From: Pseudarthrobacter sp. W1I19
Lineage (GTDB): Bacteria > Actinomycetota > Actinomycetes > Actinomycetales > Micrococcaceae
Assembly (NCBI RefSeq): GCF_030817835.1
Contig: NZ_JAUSZR010000001.1
Span: 3,720,001-3,784,000, forward strand
DNA length: 64,000 bases
Reading direction: 5' to 3'
Within the stretch, counting starts at the first letter, position 1, and every line of letters starts with the position of its first letter. The notes beneath the pieces were generated by a model. It searched no databases. It saw only the letters and a list, made by a program, of their open reading frames with translations, and was not told where the DNA came from. Of this stretch, positions 14,804 through 24,803 are shown piece after piece. The position numbers and the translations under genes were made by a program.

Positions 14804-16537
14804 ATGACAACCCAACCCGCAGCAACCCTGACCGCATCACCCACCCGGCCTGCCGCCGTCGAGCCTTCCCGGCAGCACAACGCCCAGGAAGAGAAGGCAC
14901 CACCGGCAACCAAGTCCGCGGGGCACGTCATAGTTGATTCGCTGCTGGCGCACGGCGTGGAACGCACGTACGTGGTGCCGGGCGAGAGCTTCCTGGACGT
15001 GCTGGACGGCCTGCATGCTTCGGACATCGAAACCATCGTGTGCAGGCATGAAGGCGGCGCCGCCTATATGGCGGAGGCCGACGGAAAAATGAACCAGCGG
15101 CCCGGCGTGGCCATGGTGACCCGCGGGCCTGGCGCTGCCAACGCCCACGTGGGCTTGCACACCGCGTGGCAGGACTCCACCCCCATGCTGCTCTTTGTGG
15201 GCCTGATCCCGTTCGCCCACCGCGACCGGGAGGCCTTCCAGGAGTTCGACATCAAGGCCTGGTTCGATACCGGTGCCAAGCGCGTCATGGTCCTGGACCA
15301 CGCGGAGCGGGCGTCCGAGATCGTGGCCGAGGCGATGTTCGCCGCCATGAGCGGCCGCCCCGGCCCGGTAGTGGTGGGCCTGCCGGAGGACATCATCCGC
15401 CAGCAGATCGAGCCGGCGCTGCATCCCGCAATTCCCGTGGCCGCCGGCGGCATGAGCAGCACGGACGCCACGGCCCTCCGCGCTGCACTGGCGGAATCGC
15501 GCAAGCCATTGTTCGTCACCGGCGGCAATGACTGGACACAGGAAGCGGCGGACCAGCTGACCGGCTGGCTGGAACGGCACCAGATCCCGGCAGCCGCCGA
15601 GTGGCGGACGCAGGGAACAGTATCCTTCGATTCGCCCTCCTACGTGGGCCCCATCGGCTACGGCCGGCCCCGCCCCACGTACGACCTGCTGGAGGAAACC
15701 GACCTGCTGGTGTTTGTGGGAACGGTGCCGGGGGACGTCATCACGGACGGGTTCGTCTGCCGCCAGGACTGGAACAAAAAGAACTTCCTGGTGACCGTGG
15801 ACCCGTCGCTCCGCGGGCGCTCCGGTCCGGTGTCGCGGCAGATCCTCTCCAAGCCGGAGGCTTTTGTGCAGGACCTGGCCGGCATTGACCTCCCGGTGAA
15901 GGAAGAGTGGAAGGCGTGGACGGAGCGGATGCGGGGCGAGCAGGAGCACTTCGCCGCGCTGCCTTCGGCTGTCCCGGCAGCGGGACAGGCCAGGATGGAC
16001 ACCCTGATGGCGAACCTCGTGCCGAGGCTGCCCGAGGATGCCATGGTGACCTTCGGCGCCGGGGAACACACCAACTGGGCCCACCGCTACTTCCCCACCC
16101 GCCGCTACGCCTCCATGATCAGTGCCCGCAACGGCTCCATGGGGTATTCGGTGCCGTCAGCCATCGCGGCTTCCCTGGCAGACCCGGAGCGCCGGGTGGT
16201 CACCATCGCCGGGGACGGGGAGTTCCTGATGAACGGCCAGGAACTCGCCACCGCCGCCCAGTACGGCGCCACTCCACTGGTGATCGTGATGGACAACCAG
16301 GAATACGGCACCATCCGGACTCACCAGGAACGGCACTATCCACAGCGCGTGTCGGGTACCCAACTGCAGAACCCCGACTTCGCTCTGATGGCCAAGGCCT
16401 TCGGCGGTTTTGGAATCACGGTCACCGAGGACAAGGACATTCCTGCCGCCCTTGATGCAGCTTTTGCCGCCATTGACCAGGTCGGCGTCTTCGCCCTGAT
16501 CCACCTCCTCGTCGAACAGCGCGTGAAGGCGTACTAA
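14804..16537 (+). CDS. Acetolactate-synthase-like thiamine diphosphate enzyme
   Basis: ThDP-dependent enzyme of the acetohydroxyacid synthase/oxalyl-CoA decarboxylase group, 577 residues. N-terminal Pyr domain shows the catalytic Glu in CRHEGGAAYMAEA (Glu83). The PP domain has the ThDP/Mg motif GDGEFLMNGQELATA (470-484) ending DNQEYG. A 40-residue Ala/Pro/Thr-rich N-terminal extension precedes the fold. No regulatory subunit gene (ilvN) is adjacent, so it is probably not the biosynthetic acetolactate synthase. It is the last gene of the PucR-glsA-permease operon and may decarboxylate a 2-oxo acid derived from the imported amino acid; this is inference. A near-perfect hairpin follows. Confidence 0.88.
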   Translation: MTTQPAATLTASPTRPAAVEPSRQHNAQEEKAPPATKSAGHVIVDSLLAHGVERTYVVPGESFLDVLDGLHASDIETIVCRHEGGAAYMAEADGKMNQRPGVAMVTRGPGAANAHVGLHTAWQDSTPMLLFVGLIPFAHRDREAFQEFDIKAWFDTGAKRVMVLDHAERASEIVAEAMFAAMSGRPGPVVVGLPEDIIRQQIEPALHPAIPVAAGGMSSTDATALRAALAESRKPLFVTGGNDWTQEAADQLTGWLERHQIPAAAEWRTQGTVSFDSPSYVGPIGYGRPRPTYDLLEETDLLVFVGTVPGDVITDGFVCRQDWNKKNFLVTVDPSLRGRSGPVSRQILSKPEAFVQDLAGIDLPVKEEWKAWTERMRGEQEHFAALPSAVPAAGQARMDTLMANLVPRLPEDAMVTFGAGEHTNWAHRYFPTRRYASMISARNGSMGYSVPSAIAASLADPERRVVTIAGDGEFLMNGQELATAAQYGATPLVIVMDNQEYGTIRTHQERHYPQRVSGTQLQNPDFALMAKAFGGFGITVTEDKDIPAALDAAFAAIDQVGVFALIHLLVEQRVKAY

Positions 16538-16550
16538 GGGTAGGAGGCGT

Positions 16551-16596
16551 ACAGCAGCGGACGACGGCGGGAGGTCCCGCCGTCGTCCGCTGCTGT
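16551..16596. terminator. Perfect 22-bp hairpin between convergent genes
   Basis: Left arm 16551-16572 and right arm 16575-16596 are perfect complements (ACAGCAGCGGACGACGGCGG and its reverse complement at the ends), with a two-base spacer. It lies between the convergent TPP enzyme gene (stop 16537) and the kinase-GH3 gene (stop 16614), so it probably ends both transcripts. There is no T-tract. Confidence 0.8.
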
Positions 16597-16613
16597 TGTG
16601 TGGGGAGTTCCGC

Positions 16614-18935
16614 CTACAGCCGGGTGTCGAAGGATCCGCAGAACACGTTGTCGTTGAAGGTTCCCTGGAACGCGGACTTGCCCTGGATCTTGTCGATGGT
16701 GGCCCGGATGGCTTCCCGGGATCCGGCGTGGGCATGGATGGCCGTCTTCACCATGGGGACGTCAATCAGGTGGTTTGGCTGGTTGAGCGACACAAACACC
16801 GTGGGCACCTCGGTGACGTACCACGGGATCTCCGCGGCCATGGGCGAGGACCACTTGATCCGGATGGCTGCCTCCTGGGCGAACCCCTTAACGTTGGCGA
16901 ACACGAACGCGGCGTCGTACCTGTCCGCGTAATCGCCGGTGGCTTCCTCGGACAGGACCCGCATGAAGTTCATCCCCGTCTCCCCCGCCGCTTCCCGCTG
17001 CTCGGCAGTCTTGAAGATATGCACCTCAAAGCCGGCAGCTTCGAGCTCTTCCTTGACCGTGTCCAGGTAGGCCAGCGGGTCGGCCCGGGTGAAGTCAGCG
17101 CCGCCGGAAATACCGTACAGGCGGATCCTGGGATGCGTCTGCGGCGTGATGGGCAGGTTGTTGGCCGTGTCCTTGACCAGGGTGACGGTCTTCTCCGCGA
17201 TCTCCGCCGCGATGGCCCGGTGTGACTCGCTGCCGATGACGGCCAGCGCCTCCGCCGGCGGCACGAGCTCAGAGACGGGCTTGCGGTGCAACCCCAGTGA
17301 AGCCTTCAATCCCAGGATTCTGCGCAGCGCGTCGTGCAAGCGCTGTTCGGTGATGACGCCGGATTTATAGCCGTCCAGCATGTACTGGAAATCCTCGGCG
17401 GGGTTCCGGAAGAACAGGAACATGTCGCAGCCTGCCGCGATGGTGGCCGGGACCAGGTCCTTGCGCTTCATTGCCTGGGTGAGGCCCACCATGAGCGAGG
17501 CGTCGGTCAGGACCAGTCCGTTAAAGCCGAGTTCGCCGCGGAGCAGGTCCTGCAGCAGCTCCGGCGCCAGCGTCGCGGGGCGGATGCCCCCCTCCGCGAG
17601 GCCTGGCCGGAAGTGCCGGGACAGCTCCGGCGCGCCGATGTGCCCCACCATGATGGACTGCACGCCATGGCCGATCATTTCCCGGTACACGTGCCCGTAG
17701 GTGCGGTTCCACTCCTCGTAGCCAAACGTGTTGTAGGAGGTGACCACGTGCTGGTCGCGCTCGTCCACGCCGTCGCCGGGGAAATGCTTCATGGCGCACA
17801 CCGTGGGAGATTCGCTGATGCCGTCGAAGTATTCCTTGGCCCGCTCCACCACGATGTCCGGCGTGTTGCCGAAGGACCGGGTGGAGATGACCGTGTTCCG
17901 CCAGTTGTAGTGGATGTCCACGATGGGGGCAAAGGCCCAGTTGCAGCCCAGCGCCGCGGTTTCCACCCCGGCCACCTGCCCCATCTGGCGGGCGATGGCC
18001 TTGTCCGGATGCGAGCCCGCCTGCAGATGCGTGGACACAAACGTTCCGTCATCACAGCTTCCGGCTCCGCCCATTTCCGGGTTGGACGCCACCAGCAGTG
18101 GAATGCGGGTCTTGGACTGCGCATAGCGGATGTGCTCCTGCACCGCGGCCGAGGGCCCGGGCCGGTAGCGCATGCCGCCCACGTGGAAGTTCTCCAGGAC
18201 ACCATCGAGGTACTCCGGGGAGTAGTCGGTGTTGTGGTTGATGAACAGCTGGCCGATCTTCTCCTCGAGGCTCATTCCGGCGAGGATGGTTTCCACCCAC
18301 GCGACTGCGTCGCCGTCGAGATTAAACGGCGCAGCCTGGAGGTCGACGTCGAACTGCCGCGGCCGGGTGCCTGCGGCACCCGCAATGCCGGCAACATCAG
18401 CAGGACGCCCGACGGCGGTAATCCCGGCGAGTGCCTCCTGCACCACCTGTTGCACGGGGGCGGCGATGTCGACGACGAGGCCGGCTTCGTCGGCGCGGAG
18501 CGGTTCCAGCGTGGCCAGCTGGGACTCGAGGAGGGCGGGCGGCATAAAGTGCCCGGTCCGCCCCTCGGTGCGTGCCCGCAGGACCTCTTTGCTGCCGTGC
18601 AGGTGCAGGAAGATGGTGTCCGGCGCCTGCGCCCGGATGGCGTCGCGGTAGCTGCGGCGCAGTGCCGAGCATGCCAGCACCAGGCCGCCGTCGCCGGCGT
18701 TGGCCAGCTCGGTGCCCACGGTGGCGAGCCAGGGCCAGCGGTCCTCGTCCGTCAGGGGCGTGCCGGCGGCCATCTTGGCGACGTTCTCCACGGGGTGGAG
18801 GGAATCGCCGTCCAGGAACGGGACGCCGAGTTCCCGCGCCACGAGGTCGCCGATGGTGGTCTTGCCGCAGCCGGACACGCCCATCACGACGATACGGAGC
18901 TTGGGCTTGCCTGTAGTGGATTGGGGAGTGTTCAC
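16614..18935 (-). CDS. Fusion of gluconokinase-type kinase and glycoside hydrolase family 3
   Basis: Single frame of 773 residues with two complete enzymes. Residues about 13-165 are a GntK-type kinase: Walker A GVSGCGKT (19-26), GDSLHP (43-48), DEDRWPWL (64-71) and [10 protein letters not shown] (89-98). After an Ala/Gly linker, residues about 205-773 are a family 3 glycosidase: [17 protein letters not shown] (383-389) and the nucleophile region [10 protein letters not shown] with Asp478. No signal peptide, so the hydrolase is intracellular. The GTG start overlaps the stop of the mannonate dehydratase gene by 4 bp, and the GPH transporter is upstream, placing it in uronate use. It could release and phosphorylate a sugar acid from an imported glycoside. 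The kinase substrate (gluconate or 2-keto-3-deoxygluconate) is not decided. Confidence 0.88.
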   Translation of the reverse strand: MNTPQSTTGKPKLRIVVMGVSGCGKTTIGDLVARELGVPFLDGDSLHPVENVAKMAAGTPLTDEDRWPWLATVGTELANAGDGGLVLACSALRRSYRDAIRAQAPDTIFLHLHGSKEVLRARTEGRTGHFMPPALLESQLATLEPLRADEAGLVVDIAAPVQQVVQEALAGITAVGRPADVAGIAGAAGTRPRQFDVDLQAAPFNLDGDAVAWVETILAGMSLEEKIGQLFINHNTDYSPEYLDGVLENFHVGGMRYRPGPSAAVQEHIRYAQSKTRIPLLVASNPEMGGAGSCDDGTFVSTHLQAGSHPDKAIARQMGQVAGVETAALGCNWAFAPIVDIHYNWRNTVISTRSFGNTPDIVVERAKEYFDGISESPTVCAMKHFPGDGVDERDQHVVTSYNTFGYEEWNRTYGHVYREMIGHGVQSIMVGHIGAPELSRHFRPGLAEGGIRPATLAPELLQDLLRGELGFNGLVLTDASLMVGLTQAMKRKDLVPATIAAGCDMFLFFRNPAEDFQYMLDGYKSGVITEQRLHDALRRILGLKASLGLHRKPVSELVPPAEALAVIGSESHRAIAAEIAEKTVTLVKDTANNLPITPQTHPRIRLYGISGGADFTRADPLAYLDTVKEELEAAGFEVHIFKTAEQREAAGETGMNFMRVLSEEATGDYADRYDAAFVFANVKGFAQEAAIRIKWSSPMAAEIPWYVTEVPTVFVSLNQPNHLIDVPMVKTAIHAHAGSREAIRATIDKIQGKSAFQGTFNDNVFCGSFDTRL

Positions 18936-20161
18936 CAGTCGTGGACCGTTCCGTCGATAAGGCGGTTGTAGGGCAGGTAGGCCTGCTGGTACGGGTAGGC
19001 CGCTGCGGCTTCTTCGTTGAATTCGACGCCGATGCCCGGCTTGTCGCCCGGGTGCAGGTAGCCGTCCACAAAGGTCATGGATTGTTCGAAGACCTCGTTG
19101 GTCTTGTCCGAGTGCTGCATGTATTCCTGGATGCCGTAGTTATGGATTGCCAGGCCCACGTGCAGCTGCGCGGCGAAGCCCACCGGGGAAATGTCCGTGG
19201 GGCCGTGGAAGCCGGACTTGATCTGGTACTGCGCGGCAAAGTCCATGACCTTCTTCAACGGGGAAATCCCGCCGAAGTGGGTGGAGGCGGCACGGACGTA
19301 GTCGATCAGCTGTTCCTTGATGATGGTCTGGTAGTCCCAGACGGTGTTGAAGATTTCACCGATCGCCAGCGGGGTGGTGGTGTGCTGGCGGACCAGGCGC
19401 AGCCCTTCCTGATTCTCGGCCGGGGTGCAGTCCTCCAGCCAGAACAAGTCATACGGCTCCAGCGCCTTGCCAAGCTTCGCCGCCTGGATCGGCGTCATCC
19501 GGTGGTGCCCGTCATGCAGCAACGGGATCTCCGGGCCGAACTCGTTCCGGACCGCCTCAAACACGGTGGGCAGGTGGCGCAGGTAGGCGCGGGTGTCCCA
19601 GTCCTCCTCCACCGGGAAAGCACCCCGGCCGGCGGGTTCGTAGTCGTACCGCTCCCCCGAGGCCTGCGCCTGCGCGGCCACACCATAGACGGCCTTGATG
19701 CCGGGGACGGCGGTCTGGATCCGGATCGACTTGTACCCGAGCTCCAGGTGCTCCCGCACCGAATCAAACAGCGAGGGGAGGTCCGCACCGGAGGCGTGGC
19801 CGTACGCGCGCAACCCGTTCCGGGACGCCCCGCCCAGCAGCTGATACACCGGCATGCCCGCCAGCTTGCCCTTGATGTCCCACAACGCCATGTCCACCGC
19901 GGCGATCGCGGCCATCGTTACCGGGCCCCGGCGCCAGTACGAGGACCGGTACAGGAACTGCCAGGTGTCCTCGATCCGGTGCGGATCCTTCCCGATCAGC
20001 AGCTGCGCCACATGCTCCTTCAAATACGCGGCAACAGCCAGCTCACGCCCGTTCAACGTGGCGTCACCAATACCGGTCACCCCATCCTCGGTAGTGATCC
20101 GGAGCGTCACGAAATTCCGGGAGGGACTGGTCACAAAAACGTCAGCAGCAATGATTTTCAC
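18932..20161 (-). CDS. manD: D-mannonate dehydratase, enolase superfamily (ManD/RspA type)
   Basis: Converts D-mannonate to 2-keto-3-deoxy-D-gluconate. The 409-residue protein matches the ManD family: [40 protein letters not shown] at the start, [23 protein letters not shown], metal-ligand strands [20 protein letters not shown] and [11 protein letters not shown], and [16 protein letters not shown]. The family-typical C-terminus [12 protein letters not shown] is present. A GTG start at 20161 is preceded by AGGA. Some ManD-subgroup members have low activity or act on gluconate; the neighbouring uxaC and fructuronate reductase genes support mannonate here. Its stop overlaps the kinase-GH3 start (GTGA). 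Confidence 0.92.
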   Translation of the reverse strand: MKIIAADVFVTSPSRNFVTLRITTEDGVTGIGDATLNGRELAVAAYLKEHVAQLLIGKDPHRIEDTWQFLYRSSYWRRGPVTMAAIAAVDMALWDIKGKLAGMPVYQLLGGASRNGLRAYGHASGADLPSLFDSVREHLELGYKSIRIQTAVPGIKAVYGVAAQAQASGERYDYEPAGRGAFPVEEDWDTRAYLRHLPTVFEAVRNEFGPEIPLLHDGHHRMTPIQAAKLGKALEPYDLFWLEDCTPAENQEGLRLVRQHTTTPLAIGEIFNTVWDYQTIIKEQLIDYVRAASTHFGGISPLKKVMDFAAQYQIKSGFHGPTDISPVGFAAQLHVGLAIHNYGIQEYMQHSDKTNEVFEQSMTFVDGYLHPGDKPGIGVEFNEEAAAAYPYQQAYLPYNRLIDGTVHDW

Positions 20162-20214
20162 AGCAGGTCCTTTCAGGGGATGGACTGGAAGCGGGAAGTT
20201 GGGACGGAGGGGGC

Positions 20215-21648
20215 TTACTTGAAGGTCGGCGCCGCGGGCTTGGCGGCGGCAGCGGGTTCGCCTGATGCACGGTTGGCGCTGCCGGCGGCACTTCCGGCTG
20301 GATCGGCGTCGGCTTCGCTGCTGGTGCGGCGGGCCCGGATCTCGGCCAGGATCTCTGCATGCAGGGCATCGGTGAGCTTGTACTTGGACATCACCAGCAG
20401 GGCCAGGAGCGCAAGGACGGCGGGGATGGCACCGGCGGCAACCTGGATTCCGAAGACGGCGTCGGCGCTTTGGGCGGCGCCGGACTTGTAGCCTCCCAGG
20501 GCGAGGGCATAGGCGGCGAGGGCGCCGCCTACGGCCTGGCCGGTCTTGCGGGTAAAGGAGAACAGGGCGTAGGTGATGCCTTCGGTGCGGACACCGGTCT
20601 TCCATTCGCCATATTCAACGGTGTCTGCTTCCAGCGCCCACACCACGATGCTGACGGCCATGACGCCAACCACGCAGAGCAGGAGCCCGCCGAAGCCGAT
20701 CCACGTCTGGCTGGCAGGCGTCAGGAAGACGACGATGCCGCCGATCACCGTGACCACGGAGGCGTAGACGTAGACGTTCTTTTTGCCGACGGCGCGGACC
20801 AGCCGGGGCATGACGGCGGCCAGGACGAAGGTCAGTACCAGCTGGATGATGGACAGGACCGGGTACAGGTCCAGCCGGCCCAGCACGTCGCGCAGGTAGT
20901 ACAGCTGGACCGAGGTGAGTGCCAGGTAGCCGGAGAGGAAAAGGAAAGAGCTCAGGCACAGCATCAAGAGCGGCTTGTTGCCCTTCAGGGTGTCGAGGCT
21001 CTGTTTGAGGGTCACGTTGGGCACTGCGCGGTGGACGCGTTCCTTGGCGGTGAAGACCGTGAAGAAGTAGAGGGCGGCGCCGATCACCACAAAGGCCAGC
21101 GTGATGCCGGTGAAGGTGGCCTGCAGGTCGGCTCCCGGCTTGATCAGAGGTGCCACAAAAATGCCCAGCGATGAACCCACGAGTGCGGCGCCCACCATGC
21201 GGGCGGATCCCAGCTTGGCGCGTTCGCCCGGATCCTGGGTCATGGCTCCGGCCAGGGAGCCGTAGGGGATGTTCACCAGGCTGTAGGCCAGGCCAAGGGC
21301 TGCGTAGGTGACATAGGCGTACAGCAAGGTGCCGGACTCGCCGATCTGCGGGACCGAGAATGTGGCCACGCTCAGCAGAAGCAGCGGGATGGAACCGAAC
21401 ATAATGAACGGGCGGAACTTGCCGAACCGCTTGCTGAAGGTGCGGTCCACCAGGCGGCCGGCGAAGACGTCCGCGAAGGCGTCGAAGATCCGGACTGCCA
21501 GCAGCAGGGTGCCCGCGGCGGCCGCGGAGATGCCGGCAACGTCGGTGTAGTAGACCAGCAGGAACATGGTGGCCGTGGTGAAGGCCAGGTTGTTGGCGGC
21601 GTCACCGGCGCCATAGCCGGCGATGCTCATTTTGCTCAGCTTTTTCAT
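20215..21648 (-). CDS. GPH-family sugar/uronide:cation symporter
   Basis: Major-facilitator-type permease of the glycoside-pentoside-hexuronide family (MelB, UidB relatives), 477 residues and 12 predicted membrane segments. The family pattern [33 protein letters not shown] opens the protein, followed by [31 protein letters not shown], the conserved cytoplasmic loop 2-3. A polar C-terminal tail rich in Ala/Ser/Glu extends about 40 residues past the last helix. Start ATG at 21648 follows GGAG. It is the first gene of the transporter-manD-kinase/GH3 unit and has a LacI-type operator 115 bp upstream. Likely cargo is a glucuronide or hexuronate. Confidence 0.92.
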   Translation of the reverse strand: MKKLSKMSIAGYGAGDAANNLAFTTATMFLLVYYTDVAGISAAAAGTLLLAVRIFDAFADVFAGRLVDRTFSKRFGKFRPFIMFGSIPLLLLSVATFSVPQIGESGTLLYAYVTYAALGLAYSLVNIPYGSLAGAMTQDPGERAKLGSARMVGAALVGSSLGIFVAPLIKPGADLQATFTGITLAFVVIGAALYFFTVFTAKERVHRAVPNVTLKQSLDTLKGNKPLLMLCLSSFLFLSGYLALTSVQLYYLRDVLGRLDLYPVLSIIQLVLTFVLAAVMPRLVRAVGKKNVYVYASVVTVIGGIVVFLTPASQTWIGFGGLLLCVVGVMAVSIVVWALEADTVEYGEWKTGVRTEGITYALFSFTRKTGQAVGGALAAYALALGGYKSGAAQSADAVFGIQVAAGAIPAVLALLALLVMSKYKLTDALHAEILAEIRARRTSSEADADPAGSAAGSANRASGEPAAAAKPAAPTFK

Positions 21649-21762
21649 GATGCGGGCTCCTTTACCCGGGGCGGCCTGGGGCGGCCAAAAAAATAAAGCG
21701 TCAGGGCCGGGGGTGACCGGCGGGGTTTGCTCTGCTGTAATCCTAATCACGTGGCAAACAAA

Positions 21763-21778
21763 TGGCAAGCGGTTGCCA
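21763..21778. promoter_or_regulatory. LacI-type operator before the GPH transporter unit
   Basis: TGGCAAGCGGTTGCCA has perfect 6-bp arms (TGGCAA/TTGCCA) around a central GCGG. It matches the other operators at 24717, 33472 and 35544 and sits between the uxuB terminator and the GPH transporter start. Confidence 0.75.
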
Positions 21779-21799
21779 AAAGATCGTTGAATTTTCAAG

Positions 21800-21839
21800 A
21801 AAAAGGGCTGCCCGGCACCTTCGAGGTGCCGGGCAGCCC
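21800..21839 (-). terminator. Rho-independent terminator of the uxaC-uxuB operon
   Basis: Arms GGGCTGCCCGGCACC (21805-21819) and GGTGCCGGGCAGCCC (21825-21839) pair perfectly around TTCGA. On the minus strand the stem is followed by TTTTTCTTG, a classical T-tract, 30 bp after the fructuronate reductase stop. Confidence 0.9.
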
Positions 21840-21868
21840 CAATCGCAGCAGGCGTGGCGGATCAACGA

Positions 21869-23284
21869 TCAGCGGGAAGCGGAGCTGCCTGCCACCGTGC
21901 CACACAGGCTTTCCACCAGGCCCACTATGGCCGCGTCTTCGGCCAACAGCGGATCGACGACGGCCAGCAGCGCCTTGATGCGCTCAGTGCCGGACAGTCG
22001 GTTGGCAGCAGCCACTTCTTCCCCCAGGGGGTCCTGGAAGGTTGCTGCCACGCTGAAATCCATCCACGCGGCGATCATGAGTGCGGCGGCTGCACCTGTC
22101 CTGCCGGCTGCACGTTCAGCCTGCAGCACCGGGACGGCGCGCATCCGCAGCTTGGTGCTGCCGTCCTGGGCAATTTGTGACAGGTTGTGGGCGATTCTGG
22201 CGTTGCCGAAGCGGGCCAACAGGGCTTTGCGGTAGGCAGGGATGTGCAGTTCGACGGCGGGCAGGTTCGCCTCGGCTTCGTCCCAGAAGGCTTCCACTGC
22301 CCGCAGGCATTCGGTGTCTGCGAGAGCTTCGGCCACGGTGAAATGGCCCCGCAGCTGCCCGGCGTAGGCGAGCAGTGAGTGTGCGCCGTTGAGCAGCCAC
22401 AGCTTGCGGTTCTCGTACGGCTCGATGTCCTCCACAAAGAGGGCGCCGGCGTCTTCCCAGCGGGGCCGGCCGGCAGGGAAGTCCCCGCTGAGCACCCAAC
22501 TGGAGAAGGGCTCGGCCACCACAGGGGACGTGTCGCGGTACCCGCAGGCCTCCCGGACGTCAGCACGATCCTGGTCCGTGGTCCTCGGCGTTATGCGGTC
22601 CACGGAAGTGCTGACGAAGCTGACGTTGGCATCAATCCAGGCGGCGAGCCCGGAATCCCAGGCGCCGGCGAACCCGGCGACAGCCTGCCGCGCAACCGCT
22701 CCGTTGTTGGAGAGGTTGTCGCAGCACACCACGGCAATCGGCCCGGAGCCCGCGTCCCTGCGGGCGGCAAGTGCCAGCGCGAGGCGCCCCAGCGGCGTAG
22801 CCGGTCGGCGGCCGCCGGAACCCAATAGCGCAAGGTCGGTGGCGACGTCGGGCGCGGTGATTTCCAGCGTGCCGTCGGCACCCAGCCCGTAAGCCGCCTC
22901 CGTGATGGTAAGGGTGACCAGGGCAGTCCCGGGCGCGGCCACCAGCCCGGTGAGCCGCTGCAGGTCCGCGCCGTCCACGGCCTCCACGATGCTCCCCACC
23001 ACGCTGAAGGAATCGCCGCCGTCTGCGCGTTCCACCAAGGTAAACAGTCCGTCCTGTTCCGCCAGGGCGACGGCGGCGCCGGGGCGGCGGCCGGTAAAGG
23101 CGGCGATCCCCCACTGGTCCGCATCGCCGGCCTGCTGGGTGTACCAGGCCTGGTGCGAGCGGTGGAAGGCGCCCAGGCCCAGGTGGACAATCCGCACCGG
23201 GGCTTTGGGCAACGGGCGGAGCGTGCGGTTCAGCTGCGGAAGGTCCGTTGCCGGAACAACCGGAGCGTGCAGTTCCGTGCTCAC
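21869..23284 (-). CDS. uxuB: Fructuronate reductase (mannitol dehydrogenase family)
   Basis: NAD-dependent reductase of the polyol/mannitol dehydrogenase family, 471 residues, expected to reduce D-fructuronate to D-mannonate. The N-terminal Rossmann motif is IVHLGLGAFHRSHQAWYTQ (about 32-50). The family core is present as CCDNLSNNG, SFVSTSVDRITPRT, the catalytic Lys in RKLWLLNGAHSLLAY, and HIPAYRKALLARFGNARIAHNLSQIAQDGSTKL. Tagaturonate and mannitol dehydrogenases share this fold, but its start overlaps the uxaC stop by 4 bp (GTGA), and manD lies nearby, so fructuronate is the likely substrate. Confidence 0.88.
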   Translation of the reverse strand: MSTELHAPVVPATDLPQLNRTLRPLPKAPVRIVHLGLGAFHRSHQAWYTQQAGDADQWGIAAFTGRRPGAAVALAEQDGLFTLVERADGGDSFSVVGSIVEAVDGADLQRLTGLVAAPGTALVTLTITEAAYGLGADGTLEITAPDVATDLALLGSGGRRPATPLGRLALALAARRDAGSGPIAVVCCDNLSNNGAVARQAVAGFAGAWDSGLAAWIDANVSFVSTSVDRITPRTTDQDRADVREACGYRDTSPVVAEPFSSWVLSGDFPAGRPRWEDAGALFVEDIEPYENRKLWLLNGAHSLLAYAGQLRGHFTVAEALADTECLRAVEAFWDEAEANLPAVELHIPAYRKALLARFGNARIAHNLSQIAQDGSTKLRMRAVPVLQAERAAGRTGAAAALMIAAWMDFSVAATFQDPLGEEVAAANRLSGTERIKALLAVVDPLLAEDAAIVGLVESLCGTVAGSSASR

Positions 23285-24687
23285 AGCTTGAACACCCGGC
23301 GGGGCGACCCGTCCACGATGTCCACAATCAGTTCGTGCGCACGGTCCTCACTGACCCGGTGTTCGGCGACCAAGCGGGCCAGGAATGAGGCTTCGATCCG
23401 GCGGGAGGCGTCGTGCCGGGCCGGGATGGAGCAGAAGGCGCGGGTGTCGTCGATGAAGCCGGAGGACCGGGAGAAACCTGCGGTCTCGGTGACCGCGGAG
23501 CGGAACCGCAGCATCGCATCCGGGGCGTCCAGGAACCACCACGGCGCACCCAGGTACACGGACGGGTAGAAGCCTGCCAGCGGCGCGAGTTCGCGGGAGA
23601 ACACGGTCTCGTCCAGCGTGAACAGCACCAGGTGGAAGTCCTTGGCGGTGCCGAAGTCCTGCAGGACCGGGCGGATGGCCTCGGTGTAGTTGATCGCGAA
23701 GGGGATGTCATGCCCGGTGTCCGCGCCGAAAGTGTTGAAGGTGGGCTCGTGGTGGTTGCGGTACGAGCCCGGGTGGATAGTCATCACCAGGCCGTCCTCC
23801 ACGGACATGCGGGCCATCTGGTACATCATGTGCGCTTCGAAATTGTCCCGGTCCTGCGCCGTGGCCTTGCCGGAACGGGCGCGGTCAAACAGCCTGGCCG
23901 CGTCCGCGGCGTCGAGCTTTAGCGTGGCAGGGGTGCGGACGCCGTGGTCGGCTGAGACCGCGCCGTGCTCCACAAAATAACGACGCCGGTTCTCCAGCGC
24001 GGTGAGGTACGCACCATAGCCGGTGCCGCCGTCGCCCGCTGCCGCGATGAGACGGTCCACGTTCTCCGACCACGCCGGGTGGGCGATGTTCAGGTAGGCG
24101 TCCGGGCGGAAGGTGGGCAGGACCCGGCCGTGGAAGGTGGGATCCTGGGCGATGGCCTGGTGGCTTGCCAGTGTATCCAGGGGATCGTCAGTAGTGGCCA
24201 GGACCTCGATATTGAAGTCCTTGAACAGCTCCCGGGGCCGGAAGCCAGGCTCCTGGAGTTTGGCCGAGATGGCGTCGTAGCTGGCATCGGCGGCGGCCTC
24301 GCTCAGCTCGCTGTTCAAACCGAAGACGCTATGGAACTGGGTGCGGAGCCAGTAGCCGGAGGCCGTGCCCTCGAATAAAGGCCAGGCCTTGCAGAATTCG
24401 CGCCACACGGTACGGGATTCCGGTGCGGAAGTGTTGGATTCGCGCAGCTGTTCCAGCGGGACACCGCTGGCGTGGATCAGCCGGGTGACGTAGTGGTCCG
24501 GGCTGACCAGCAGCGCTGCCGGGTCGGGGAAGGGGGTGTTCTGCTCGATGACTGCGGCGTCAACGTGCCCGTGCGGGGAAATGATCGGGAGGTCCTCGAC
24601 GCGCTGCAGGAGTTCGCGCGCAATGCGGCGGGTTCCGGGATCAGCGGGCAGGAGCCTGTCTGGGTTGGCGGCAATCGACTGTGACAT
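23281..24687 (-). CDS. uxaC: Glucuronate isomerase
   Basis: Isomerises D-glucuronate to D-fructuronate (or galacturonate to tagaturonate); amidohydrolase-like TIM barrel. The 468-residue length is typical. Visible marks are DLPIISPHGHVDAAVI (about 33-48, metal-binding HxH), the LIHASGVPLEQL segment, EVLATTDDPLDTLASH (about 170-185), RVLPTFRPDAYLNI, MVMT-type strand GLVMTIHPGSYRNHH and the C-terminal FSRSSGFIDDTRAFCSIPARHDASRR. First gene of a two-gene operon with fructuronate reductase. A LacI-type operator lies 30 bp before its start. Together with manD it makes the glucuronate-to-KDG route complete in the window. Confidence 0.96.
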   Translation of the reverse strand: MSQSIAANPDRLLPADPGTRRIARELLQRVEDLPIISPHGHVDAAVIEQNTPFPDPAALLVSPDHYVTRLIHASGVPLEQLRESNTSAPESRTVWREFCKAWPLFEGTASGYWLRTQFHSVFGLNSELSEAAADASYDAISAKLQEPGFRPRELFKDFNIEVLATTDDPLDTLASHQAIAQDPTFHGRVLPTFRPDAYLNIAHPAWSENVDRLIAAAGDGGTGYGAYLTALENRRRYFVEHGAVSADHGVRTPATLKLDAADAARLFDRARSGKATAQDRDNFEAHMMYQMARMSVEDGLVMTIHPGSYRNHHEPTFNTFGADTGHDIPFAINYTEAIRPVLQDFGTAKDFHLVLFTLDETVFSRELAPLAGFYPSVYLGAPWWFLDAPDAMLRFRSAVTETAGFSRSSGFIDDTRAFCSIPARHDASRRIEASFLARLVAEHRVSEDRAHELIVDIVDGSPRRVFKL

Positions 24688-24716
24688 ACGTCAATGGTCC
24701 GGGCTTCATGGCATCC

Positions 24717-24734
24717 TTGTCAACCGGTTGCCAA
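24717..24734. promoter_or_regulatory. LacI-type operator before uxaC
   Basis: TTGTCAACCGGTTGCCAA is a near-perfect palindrome centred on CCGG, 30 bp upstream of the uxaC ATG. The position overlaps where an RNA polymerase or ribosome would bind, which suits repression. It differs from the 35544 site by only a few bases. Confidence 0.8.
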
Positions 24735-24803
24735 AACTTGCCATTCCAGTTTCCGCCGCCGGGTCGCGGCCCGGGTAGTGCAGGCAAGGGAGTTTCGGGC
24801 GGG

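Noticed and set aside
14804..16537. Biosynthetic acetolactate synthase large subunit (ilvB)
   Set aside because: No ilvN or ilvC follows, and the operon partners are a glutaminase, a permease and a PucR regulator.
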